From positions 1-64,000 of the forward strand of contig JABVXV010000332.1 of assembly GCA_013365325.1 (NCBI GenBank): a DNA stretch of 64,000 bases. Direction: 5' to 3'. The notes below the pieces were generated by a model that ran no database searches, was not told the origin of the DNA, and was given only the letters and a program-made list of their open reading frames with translations. The translations under genes and the position numbers were made by a program. Shown in pieces: positions 53,151-64,000 of this stretch (position 1 is the first letter of the stretch; every line of letters starts with the position of its first letter). This DNA comes from Dipetalonema caudispina (Eukaryota > Nematoda > Chromadorea > Rhabditida > Onchocercidae).

Positions 53151-55419
53151 TTACATGAGAAAACTGACAAAACAAATCTCCTCGAAGCACTGTTCTTATC
53201 GAGATTAAGTGACGCTTTAGTTCAACTGAAAATCCTCTCTCCATTATAAACTTAATTTTGTAAGGATTATTAGAGTTGCTATATATTCAATGAAAATAAG
53301 GCAAGATCTTTTCCAAATATCAATTTAGCAATGTAGTTGCAATTCTTCAACTGAAACCCGGATGTTTTGCGACATTCAAGAGCAATGAGTTATAGTATCT
53401 GTTTGGAAGAATTATTCGGATATTATCCAAAATCTTATTAATTATTGATAGATCTCCCAAAAAAAATCCATTAAATGTGTAGATGTTGGTGAATTAAACC
53501 AAACAAAGGTTAACAATCTGTCAGCACCAAATATACATGATGAGTTTATTTCCTTTGTTCTTTTTTTCCAAAATTTCAATTATAAGCAAATATTTACTAC
53601 ACCATTAAAAAGTAGGGAAACAAATATACAGCTGGAAGCATATTCAGTTGATGTCGAACAGTACGATTCAAAATCCAATAAAGCATTCTCTGCCGGAACA
53701 ATAATTAAAAAAAAATATTGTATCTTTGAACATCAGTAATTTTTTTTATCTACAAGATATACAAATATGTAATGTATTACGCATTCCTAAATTCTACGGT
53801 ACTTTTGCTAAACAAACATGTCTATGAATATTCTGTTCCGGAAAAGTGATTTGAAATTATGAATATGGTTGAAGTTGGCAAATAAGTAAAAGAGGAAATA
53901 CCATACATTTCAAAGACGTAATGCAATTATACATAAAAGGAAAAAATATACAGAAAGTCCAAACATCTGCTCGAAAAATCGCCATTCTACAAATTCGTGA
54001 AGAAAATAAATGACCACTGTTTCATTTCCTCTTAATATTCCTCATCATCCGACGAGTAGCTTTCAATAAAAACTTTCAACCACTACGTTCCCCAAAAGAA
54101 AACGGGATCTTTCGATGCAAACTACTTTTATCTTCTACATCAACATCCACTCAAATGAAGCGTTAAACAAAATTCGAGATTTCAAACACAGAGTTCTTCT
54201 TCTCACTAAAGCTTCATCCAAAATTTGAATCCGAGAACTATAATTTTTTGAAATTTCAAAGAAAACAAAGATTCTTTGTTATGGCAAAATAATAGTAAAA
54301 GACTGCAAAAACGGTGGCATAGAAATCTCCAAGTACAAGACAAATAAATAAGAAAGATGAAAGAAAATCACTACTGCAAAATTCATATTGTATACTGCAC
54401 AATGAAATAAATCATCGCAAAAATCTAATGTAACTTATGAAAATAAAAATATGCAAAATCAAATCTGGAATGGAAGCAAAAAATGCACAATTTTTAAAAT
54501 AGGGCTCTGAAGCAAAAACAATAACAATCTGTTTACATTTAATAAAATTTTAAAACTGAACAGACAGGCAAATCAGTCACAAAAATGACGTGAAGCAATA
54601 ACATTTTGAAAGGAAGAGAATACTTTTCTGTTTCAAATTATTAAACTAAGGGATGCAATTGCTGAAATTCAAAACAGTTCATTTTAGATCCAAAAACAGG
54701 TGATAACATGTCCGCTGCTGCAGAAGCCAGTTTAGCCACGAAGACGTCTAAGATTATACGGAATAGACAAGAGTTGTGCGGGTTCGCGCGGTCGGAATAA
54801 ACTACAACCCCGGTTAACTTACTGTGGTTATCCAACAAATTAGTTTTTTTAGCCAAACATAAGAGTGACATAACGGATAAGACTGAAAGTACAAAGCGTT
54901 AAAATTTGAAGTAACAAAAGCGCTATAATTTAGAAAATTCGAAAAAAAAGGATTTTAGTTTGGAAACTGTGTTGAAAATTCTGGGAATTTTCCCCGAAAA
55001 AGTCATATAAAATGTTGTTTTAAGTAATCGAAAATTAATTTATCTTTAAAATTCGATCTGGCCTAAGAAAGTTTCCCACTTATCAAAATAAAGCGTAAAC
55101 AACGGAACATTTCAAAAATGTGGAGGACACCAAGAATAAAGTACTTTTTCAGCGCTTTTGTCAAATTTTGTAACAAGGAAATTTTAGGATTATTTATATG
55201 AAGTCTGCATGGTTATTAACTCATAAGAGATGTGATTAAATTATACGTAATCATTATACTTTAGTTAAATCCAAAATGCCAAAGTTATCCAGAACTACCC
55301 GTACCAGTATAAAAATTCATCTGAAACTTCTTAATTAAACAAATCTGAAGAAATGTTCCAAAATTCAGATAAAGCATACATTAAAAACATACGAGTAGCA
55401 AAACAAAATGCTTACTCTC
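53151..55419. other. Spacer between the SH3 adaptor gene and TXNL1
   Basis: About 2.3 kb, mostly simple AT-rich sequence. It contains a possible small open frame at 54641-54871 on the minus strand (described separately) and no other candidate. Confidence 0.5.
54641..54871 (-). CDS. Possible small hypothetical ORF (76 aa)
   Basis: An uninterrupted frame of 76 codons from an ATG, with less biased base composition than its surroundings. I do not recognise the product. It contains a possible donor (CACA|GTAAGT) and acceptor (TTTCAG) of its own, so it could equally be an intron of an untranslated transcript or the 3' UTR of the SH3 adaptor gene. Not supported by similarity. Confidence 0.2.
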   Translation of the reverse strand: MSLLCLAKKTNLLDNHSKLTGVVVYSDRANPHNSCLFRIILDVFVAKLASAAADMLSPVFGSKMNCFEFQQLHPLV

Positions 55420-58400
55420 TCATTGTTTGGCAATTTTAGCTTCGAGTACAGATACTTTCTGCGACATTTCCAACCGAAATTTATTCATTGTTGTGAGTAA
55501 CTCTTCGAATTGTTGAACCAAACGATTATATTCACTGCGCGGCACAAATTCATCACTAATATTATTGCTATTGTTTCTCGGTGATAATGCTTGCTGCATT
55601 TTTACCGATTTTGTAGAAGGTGCTGTAATACAAAGAACATTACAATAGACAAGGAAACGCTACATTAGACAATGAATTGATGACGCAATTCAGTGGATGG
55701 GGTATCAAAATCCGCGCTCGCCAGAAACGTGTCATATATCATTGGGACGAGTTACGGTTTACGGTTCTCCAGCACAGAAAAGAACATATTAGATCAACGG
55801 TGGAAACCCAATTCGCAGCAGCAGTGTTTGCAGTGTCCGAGAAATAATTATCCTGGAGATACTTTGCAAGTACTTTTCTAATTTTTAAGAAAATTTAGAA
55901 GTTCGAAAATTTGAACTGATAATTTAGAAGTTTCAACAACCCAAAATCTATTGTCCATATCACCATACTACGGGAAGTTAAGAAACTATGTTTAATTTTC
56001 TTTTTTTCTCAAAATTTAATAGTAACTTACTGATAATTTGATAATTTAACTAACTTTTTTCTTGTTTTATATGCATTCCAGACAAAATGAAATCTATTGC
56101 CTCGAATTATAGTGTTTTAAGTTCGTGAAAATCTCCTAAAAACAATAACTCGTGATCGAGCCTCGTAATTCTTCCTGATTGTTTACGGCTTACTTTTAGG
56201 AAGCCTCAGTCAAATAAAGTGATGAAATTACCTATTGATAAAGGTTGCTGTATATAACTGTTAGACAAAGAAGCAGCTGATGATGTTGTAGGCGAAACTC
56301 TTCCAGACTCGGTCACTAACATACCATCGTCAGTTGAAGCTTCATTTGATTTCTGCAATTTGATATATTTTTACCAAAAAACAAAGTTTCCAAAACAAAT
56401 TCGAACATGACATTGATTTCTTCTAGAGATTTTGAGTAAACTGTGCGACAATGAGTTATATATAAGCAATCTCTTCAAAGTCTGTAAGAAAAATTTTGTC
56501 ATGTGCAAAAAACATGTAATTTCTAAAGCTGAGCAATAGGTTATAACCTTCAGCAAAACAAAAAAAAAAAAGAAAACAAAAAAATAAAATGCAGGTGTTA
56601 TAATTAAATGCATGCAAGCTGGGTCAAACAAAAACTTAATAACCAACCAAACTTATAAACAAGCAGGACCAAGCCAGCAACCTAAGAAGTGAAAGCTGGA
56701 AAAGATCCAACTTTCACTCTGAATAAGCAAATTTTAATATCGAAATTAAAGCATATCACTCAGAGGACGAGCTAAATATCAGTGGGCAGTAAGGAAAAAA
56801 ATGAACTCTTCAAAACAAAAAGTACTGAATCTGGGAACAAAGAATTTGAGGAAAAAAACCGAACCAAACAAAATAGAAAGTTGGAAAAATTAGAATCACA
56901 CAGAATTTTCAGTGCAGTAATGGAAAACGTGCGAGACAGAAAAAGTTACTTCCAGAAACAAAAATTAATTCCTAACCGTTCTGAAAACGGTGGATGGAGG
57001 TCTTTTGTTTGGCTGTTTGGGTCGAGTTGCGGTAATGTGAGATAAACGATCACCTGGATGTCCTTCGCCGGCCGAACTTTCTTCCGTTTTTACAACCTGA
57101 AAAAATTGCATTTCATAAACACCTGTTTCATCACCTACATGAACTATTAATTCTAGCACTTGCAGAACACTTGCTTCATCATTACGACGAGACCTGACTT
57201 GCAGAAATCTCGAAAAAACTTCCCAATCCTTGGGAAGTGATCCTTGGGGAACTTACAACATCTTAAACTATCAAGTAGATAAGTACCTCTGATCATATGG
57301 AAACACCAAACGGTAATGAAAACTACTAACGGACATAGTAAAAAAGTTAAATTTTATCATCGGTCTAAGGATGTCATACCTTAATCTAGTTCTAGAAGTC
57401 GACCACTAATATATCATGGGAATATTCCAGTTTGAAAGTGCAAAAAAAGCTAAATTTCCTATGTCTCGTGCTTATTCTTACTCCTCAATCACTGAACTTT
57501 AACTTCTCCTTCAACACTATTTCTTTCGATTTCGCACTTTTTGCTTGAATGAATCATCGAAGTGTTGTTAAAGTTCATTAAAACAAATACCCTGGTAGCG
57601 AACTGTTTCGGTGGTTTCGTGAAAGCATCAGCAAGACTGGAATGCATTTGGGCGAACATTGAGGAAGTTGTAGCACGACGACCAGCACCGGATGATAGGC
57701 CCACACTCTTTGATATTGGTTTCGCTGGCACATTTGGCGGTAAAGGCATCTGAATTTCGTTCACTCTTCATAACCTTTTTTAATTTTGGCAAGGATTTTA
57801 GAAGTCAGAAGAAGGCTAAATTTCCTATTAATATAAACATAACAGGTTGCATTTATTTCGCAGAGTTTTAACTTTTTTAAAATGAATTTGAATTCAAATT
57901 AAAACAAACAATTTTCTGAATCACCCAACTTAATACTGACTGAAATTCCTTCCGTCTCTTTTTCTCATCCCCTTCCCGTCCCCCTAAAAGAAAAGAAAAT
58001 TGAAAAATTACCTTGTTCGTTTCTGAATTTATAGTACTGATGGGAACTGAAGGCCTTAGAATTTCAACGAAATTATCTGGAATCAACCCTTGTCTGCCGT
58101 CAACTTCGGCTAACAACCAACCAGGATCTTCACTAGATTTACTTACAATTCCAACTATTTGGCCTACTTCACGAAGCGCAAGCTCATCTTCATGTTTCGG
58201 CGAATAGGTGAATAGAACGCGTGCTAAAAAAGTTGAAAATTAAAAAACTGATCACCTAAATTCAATGGCAATAACCATGAACAACAAGAATCATTAAGGT
58301 TATCCGGTCATTCCGTAATGCACACAAAAACATCTCTGTTATTTATTTCATGCATTTATTAGGCTACTGGAGGATTGCAGAAAAAGGACTGGAAAATTGA

Positions 58401-60611
58401 AATTTAGAAATTTTTAAATCATATAGTCCATTAAAACTGAAAGCTTGGACAACAGAAATCCAGAAAGTTTTGTTATTGAGCAATCAGCAGTAGAGGTATA
58501 ACCCCAACAAACTCAGCTGTTTCCACTGGAAATCATAGCACCACAGATAATACATCCCACGTGCCCTTCAACAGTTGTTACCATTCATCTCTACCATTTT
58601 TAAAACTGATTTTGAAATTCCCGAGTCTTTCGGTTAATAAAAACATCTTTTAATAACAGCGTTACATTATGAATAGCATAAAAAAAGAGGATACTAAATC
58701 CAGAGAAATGTTATGTTTAATGAGGTGACAAAGCTTGCGACTTCCTCCTCTCCCATTTTCGACTAATGTTAATGTTGTAATTTCGAAACGTAATATAAAA
58801 TCACTTGTGCATAAAACGTAGATAGAAGAAAAGAACTAAGATTTTCAGACATAAATGAATGGAAAGAGATTCTGAAATTCCCAATATAATTCACAGGATA
58901 AAAAAGCTTTCATTCATAATTCCACCATGGAAAACGACATATACTTTCAGGAATAATACTGCGTTCATCACGTCAAATGCAAAAAAGTCAAAAACCTCGT
59001 GAATTCGCTTCTTTTTTTCCTAGAGTTGTGGCATCAGATATGCGGTAATTTATGCGATTCTCCGATGGCTCATTTACTACGGATAAACGTGAGGTAGGCA
59101 TTTCGGGGAACAGATCACCTGTAAATTTGATATTGCAAGTAGTTATAAGCAAAAATGAACTAATGACAACGGCTGCTGAAATTGTAAACAATTTTATTAT
59201 TACTCATTTGATACTAGCTATTAATTGGTTTCGGGCTAGAATTACTAGATCTAAAACTAGCCTTCACTAGTTCAAAGCTAGACACTTGTATTTCGTAGTA
59301 TCCGATGGTGTTAAGTTGTACTGAAAGCTTAGGGTAAATAATAATAAAAGTGTTTGACCCGACTACTTGTTATCAGTTCCGTGATCCAATTTCTTAATGA
59401 CATGAGAAAAGTGAGTATGACCGTTTTCATTAATTTTAATCTCTCTACCTCCCTTGGCTTGCTGCAACATTCTTTGTAATAAAGATTGGAGTAAAATTAC
59501 AAAAGATATTTCATAACCAGAAATTTTCAACTACTTTTCGCTATATAATAATCAATGTACTGATAATATATACAAGGTAATGGTGATAATTACGATTCAT
59601 ATCAGGTAGAGGGAAAATATTAGGTTTCAACTTCCGGTTAGATAAAGGTCCCAGAGATTAAGAGCTAAACGTGTGATAAGGTAGGAGTCACATAGGACAT
59701 GTGATAAGTCCACATGATACTAACACCATATTCATAACATCGAACAATACATAGTTTCCAGACCATACAATCAACCGCACAAAACTTAGCATATAACTGA
59801 TCTCTTGCCAACAATAATAAACCGATCATCGTCTAACCTTTCCTGGGAATCATTAACAGAATTATTAAAAAGTTACTTACCCGAAACAATACTATCCGAA
59901 AAATTCTTTTTAGCATCGTTTGATTTCAAAGTATCACAATTACCCGTTGTTTTATCTGAAAAAAATTTCTAGAAACCCACATAAAACGTACAGAGGATAA
60001 GAAATTACACGTATAACTGATTTTTGTTATACTTTTTCAGATGTCTACATTAGCCTTCGCTGCCTTCTACGACGTCTCAATAACCGTACGACAAATGGGT
60101 ACATTTGTATATGTGCTGTTATGTATGGCGCAACCAGTCATATCAATTGAAAATGACTAAGTGACGCTCACTGAAGTAACTACTTGAAACGGGCTTAAAA
60201 AATTCAACATCCATAAAACTATATCGGACGATTTACAAAAACGAAAAATCATTTGAAATAGGACCGAGATGAGCCTGACTAAATTGGTTCTAATTTTTGA
60301 AAGACGGATAAAGCATCATTTACCTGGCAACAAATAAGGCTGAAATTTAATTTTACCTCTTTAGAAAACGACATCCGACAACCTATTATATAAATGGTGA
60401 CGTCAAAGATAAGCTTACCAAGGAAATGCACGAAATTAGTAGGGAATAATCCAATTCGACCCGTATTCCTTAATTTCCCTTTCATCCATCCTGTTTCTGC
60501 TTCTTCTAGAACATCGATTATATCATCTACTTCCAGATCAAGTTCATCTTCATGTGCTGCTTTGTATGAATATCTCACTGTTGCTGAACGCATCGTCATA
60601 GCACCTGCCAT
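55420..60611 (-). CDS. CIN85/CD2AP-like adaptor with two SH3 domains and a C-terminal coiled coil
   Basis: 401 aa in eight exons: 60611-60419, 59955-59881, 59118-58996, 58223-58012, 57749-57591, 57096-56977, 56352-56232, 55622-55420; all joins keep frame. SH3-1 (about 9-63) has ALYDY-equivalent VRYSYKAAHEDEL, the GWMKGKL segment and GLFPTNFV. SH3-2 (about 132-190) has VLFTYSPKHEDELAL, DPGWLLAEVDGRQGLIPDNFVEIL, most like the third SH3 of CIN85/CD2AP. Between and after them are Ser/Thr-rich linkers and proline-rich stretches (MPLPPNVPAKP at about 202-212; TRPKQPNKRPPS in exon 6). The last about 38 residues (EYNRLVQQFEELLTTMNKF onward) form a predicted coiled coil, as in CIN85. Mammalian members have three SH3 domains and link receptor endocytosis to actin; that role is inferred here. 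Assignment to CIN85/CD2AP is by domain order and motif similarity; another multi-SH3 adaptor is possible. Confidence 0.85.
57218..57238. repeat. Short inverted repeat, 9-bp arms
   Basis: ACTTCCCAA / TTGGGAAGT with a 3-nt TCC loop in an intron of the SH3 adaptor gene, with a further partial copy (CCTTGGGGAA) immediately after. Probably incidental. Confidence 0.6.
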
Positions 60612-60860
60612 TTGAAAAATATCAATAAAAAAAGTAAGTTGACATAAGTGATGAGTACATAACTTCTATAAAACGTGGGAACTTTCCCTCAGATACCTTA
60701 CCAATTCCAATCACAACGTATTACATACCCCAGGTCATAGCATTACCCCTTGTGAACACGAAATTTCTTTGATTCTATCGTTTATTTAAATTTTATTTAT
60801 TTTCAGAATTGAACTTTTGAAATGTATTATAACGTACTAAATCTTCACACTTCAAAAACC

Positions 60861-60908
60861 CATGGTATATGTCCCCAAGTACTGCTGTACTTGGGGACAT
60901 ATACCATG
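60861..60908. repeat. Perfect 22-bp inverted repeat with 4-nt loop
   Basis: Arms 60861-60882 and 60887-60908 are exact reverse complements, with loop TGCT at 60883-60886. The stem contains a CCCC/GGGG core, unlike the surrounding AT-rich DNA. It lies 250 nt upstream of the start codon of the minus-strand SH3 adaptor gene. Function unknown. Confidence 0.95.
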
Positions 60909-63456
60909 AGAGACCAACAATTGAAAATGTAAGTCGTAGAAGTTTAAAACCAACTCGCAGAAGATTTTCAGCAAAAAAAAAAATCCCCCTGAAATAGCTA
61001 TAGTTTCTTGTCAACATGCCAATCATCACCAGACAAATTTTCATTCTGCATGTCAATACTTTGCACTTTGCGACACTGATTCATAAAACGATTTTTGCAT
61101 TCCAAGAATGATTACATGACTTAGAATTAAAGATACACCAACAATTAACGGATCACATCTACGACAATGTATCCTCATAAAATACCATGAACAAAAAAGC
61201 TTGAAAAAACCAACTTTGAAAGAAGTTTGCAAAGGACGTTTCAAAAAATGTCAGAATGAATCATAACAATAAATGTAGGTGTATTTTGCCTTATAGATAG
61301 ATTGATAAATTATAGAAGTAAGGGAATTATACTTTATATAAATATCACCTTAATTCCGGGCTAAAACAGGAACTTAAGTGGAAAGAGAATTTGGAAGCTT
61401 GACCAGCGAATGGAGCATAATTCTACTTTATGACATAAAACGAATAAAAAGAAAACATCGAAAATGTAAACGACTTTAAAAACTTTTATACATTCAACTG
61501 TGCGCCTTTTTCAACTCTCCATCACTATTACGAACACCAGGACAGATCATATTAGCACCGATTTGTGCCTTTCTGCACTAAATATCCTCTTCCCCTCCTT
61601 CTTCTTTTCGCATGCACAGAAGACCTCCTGTTCACTACAACATTTGCATTCTGGATGAGTCATATCTTCTACTATTTTAAAATCACATTAACACCCTTAA
61701 ATTTACTCATACCGTGCAAAAATGGATAAAAGCACTCTTACAAGTAAATTTCTTTCTCGATAATCTTATGGAAGTATTTACACATCATTACTGGGAGAAC
61801 TACATTAAAAAATAGAGAGTCATGGTGTTTTTAATCACATACTACCATATATTTTAAGATTATTCCAAAAATTACAGGATTCAATATTTCAGTTAAAAAC
61901 ATGTAGTAACTGTAACAGGGATTCTTACTAGCTAACTTGTTTAGATGTGATAACTAATACAAATGTTTCATGTTGGTTGATTCGTTCAAAGATCACTTTT
62001 CGCCTAAGGGACAGCCATTCCGTATGAATATCCATTAGGATAGAGGGACACAAAAAGCGGAAATGCATCCCGAAATAAATATCCTAAGATGAGATTAAAA
62101 AAATTAGAACAAAATGAATCTTAAGGAATAAAAATTAAATGATAGCTGCGGAAAATTAACAAAATTGACGCGAATGGTATCGGCTTCGTCATACAAGGAT
62201 TAGAGTTGAAAAATGCGATATCACCATCGCATCTTAATCACACACTACTTGGCAGTTTTTTTAATTAGAAATAGCTAAACAAGCTTATTAGGACCCGCCT
62301 ATTATATTAACAAGGATGCATCATGCTTTGGGATTTTGTTTCAATTCTTGGTAATCACACGAAAATGAGTGGTATCCATCTTTTATGATTAAGATAGACA
62401 ACTACGCTTTTTTAGCAGTAACAATGATTGCAAACATAATTTCATCAGAGACACATATTTTTCAAAAAAACCTCTATTTTCCTTATTTTTTTGCAGCAAA
62501 GCTACAAATATAAAAAACTATCTTAACTAGGTTTATTCTATCAAGTACGCCACAATCCCTCCACTTCTATTCGATGTTTCCATTATTTATGCTCACATTT
62601 AGTAATTAAACAGTCCAGCAGCATCTACTATAACTTGAAATATAGAATTTAAGTTAACATGATAAATTCAATTAGTTAATACTTTCTTTTATTTCCTATT
62701 TCCTGAACAAAAAAGACCAATCCATAAATCTTATTTAATAAATGACACAGTATATGGGGTTCGATTATCAACAACGAACTAAATTAAATTCATTGCAATT
62801 ACCCCAATCTAGCTGACAAAATCTACAAAACGAATTTCTATAGTTAACAGGGTCAACTATTCCCCAAATATTTACCTTAAAAAATTTTTCTGTTATATGA
62901 CTAAATTATTAAAACATATTATAAAAAAAACATATAAAATAATTTGACTAGCGCATTTTTGTTCGTCAAAACATCTTAAAATATTCAAAAGCAAAGAATG
63001 TCCGCATGATTCGTTTTCGCAAACACACCCAACCATCAATTCATTCATCGCAGAAAAACCGGTTCAATTATATAAAGGTGTGATTAAAAGGGTCGACTAG
63101 GAACAATTCGAATCGTTTACATAACTGAACGGTCAAAGGAAGATCAGTCTTCCGTACACAGTTAGGGCAACATTAGGAAATGAAGAAAAGAATATAAAAC
63201 AAACAAACAAATATTAACTTTTCAGGAAGACCATACGTCACTTCTGCCCTTGATGTATCCTGAATACTCCCTGACTTTTCCTCCGTCTTTCACTTCATTT
63301 AAAACTTATCTATACCAATTTTTCCCTCGCCCTGAATCCTTTCAAAAATGTTGTAATAAAAAAAAAAAAATAAGGTACATTTATTTTAAGATCAATAACA
63401 TAATAAATGACGATTATGTGTATTGTTAAATATCATCCCTGTTAGGCGGAAGAAAT

Positions 63457-63529
63457 GTTATGGTAGGTTACGGATAGTGGCTATAGTAGTAAAAGACAAA
63501 ATAAAGAACTGTTACGGTAGGTTACGGAT
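63457..63529. repeat. Imperfect direct repeat, 19-bp unit spaced by 54 bp
   Basis: GTTAYGGTAGGTTACGGAT occurs at 63457-63475 and 63511-63529 with one difference; each copy itself contains a GGTTACGG-like half-repeat. Confidence 0.8.
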
Positions 63530-63749
63530 GAGACGGGAAACTTTAATTACACATCTCATGGAGAACAAATATGCCCCAAGTTAAAAGACAAAATAGATCC
63601 ATTACTTGAAAATTAATATGCTGTAATGATAGTACAAAATCATTCCATGCATTTTGATTCATAAACTCTAAAATGCAACAAATTCTTATCATCTCTTGGC
63701 CATACAAACATTCATTTTACAAAAACAGCAAAGAGCTTCTGAATTTGTG

Positions 63750-63944
63750 ATGGATTCGAATGAAGAAAATGATCACTTATCTTTTCACGGTATCCATAAA
63801 AATCAATTTCCAAACCTCATACAAGCACCTGATCCAACCAATGCTACTTCAAAAGATGCACATCACAATAATCCTACAGTTAGGTTTGGCAGACATGTTC
63901 ATTCCTTATTACAAAGACAGCTACATTTTTTCTTAGTTATATAA
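63750..63944 (+). CDS. Possible first exon of a gene leaving the window
   Basis: From the ATG at 63750 the frame reads a hydrophilic, Asn/Asp/His-rich peptide (MDSNEENDHLSFHGIH...), less biased than nearby noise frames. A GT inside (AG|GTTTGG near 63881) could be a donor. No family recognised and no splice partner visible in the window. It may be chance. Confidence 0.2.
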   Translation: MDSNEENDHLSFHGIHKNQFPNLIQAPDPTNATSKDAHHNNPTVRFGRHVHSLLQRQLHFFLVI

Positions 63945-64000
63945 TACTTCTAGTCACATGACCTTTTATATGTTTAATGGCATTTTAAGTACGTTTTTTT

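Larger units (their letters stand above)
60612..64000. other. Right-hand region with no convincing gene
   Basis: About 3.4 kb upstream of the SH3 adaptor gene. Open frames at 60793-61056 and 61053-61244 (minus) show no family resemblance. It contains a perfect hairpin (60861-60908), a short direct repeat (63457-63529) and one possible terminal exon near 63750-63900. Confidence 0.5.

Noticed and set aside
62756..62775. GGTTCGATTAT resembling a tRNA B box
   Set aside because: It lacks the following CC, and no A box or acceptor stem could be matched around it.

Overview
The window is nuclear DNA of a nematode, most likely a clade III (spirurid or filarial-type) worm. The evidence is strongly AT-rich DNA with long A/T homopolymers and AAT microsatellites, small multi-exon genes with roughly 100-750 nt introns, nematode-style TTTYAG splice acceptors, and candidate trans-splice acceptors a few to about 60 nt upstream of several start codons. 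Species cannot be settled from the sequence alone. I found no bacterial genes, CRISPR array, rRNA, convincing tRNA or intact transposon.

Layout. 1-14.3 kb is a low-gene, microsatellite-rich stretch holding one gene, a FoxQ2-like forkhead repressor (minus). From 14.3 kb the window is gene-dense: hnRNP M (minus, 14.3-18.2) and, divergently, the spliceosomal TLS1/C9orf78 homologue (plus, 19.1-21.7), followed by a CALML4-like degenerate calmodulin (plus, 22.2-23.4). Next come the GPI-transamidase subunit GPAA1 (minus, 24.0-28.3) and a DHHC3/7-type palmitoyltransferase (minus, 29.8-32.6). Divergently from these lie UBR7 (plus, 34.1-37.8) and PIGU (plus, 39.8-43.1). A minus-strand run follows: COG1 (44.1-50.0), TXNL1 (51.0-53.1) and a two-SH3 CIN85/CD2AP-like adaptor (55.4-60.6). 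The last 3.4 kb has no convincing gene but carries a perfect 22-bp hairpin.

All gene models were built by hand from splice signals and reading-frame continuity. Every exon junction given keeps frame, and the joined proteins were compared with remembered human family members. Weak points are the first coding exon of PIGU (not found), the first exon of the CALML4-like gene, and the exon 4/5 junction of COG1.

Shared themes. GPAA1 and PIGU are subunits of the same ER GPI-transamidase and lie about 11.5 kb apart. The DHHC enzyme (Golgi) and COG1 (Golgi tethering) are also secretory-pathway genes. hnRNP M and TLS1 are divergently arranged splicing factors. Same-strand runs (TLS1 then CALML4-like; SH3 adaptor, TXNL1, COG1; DHHC, GPAA1; UBR7, PIGU) could include nematode operons, but the spacers of about 0.5-2.3 kb are long for that.
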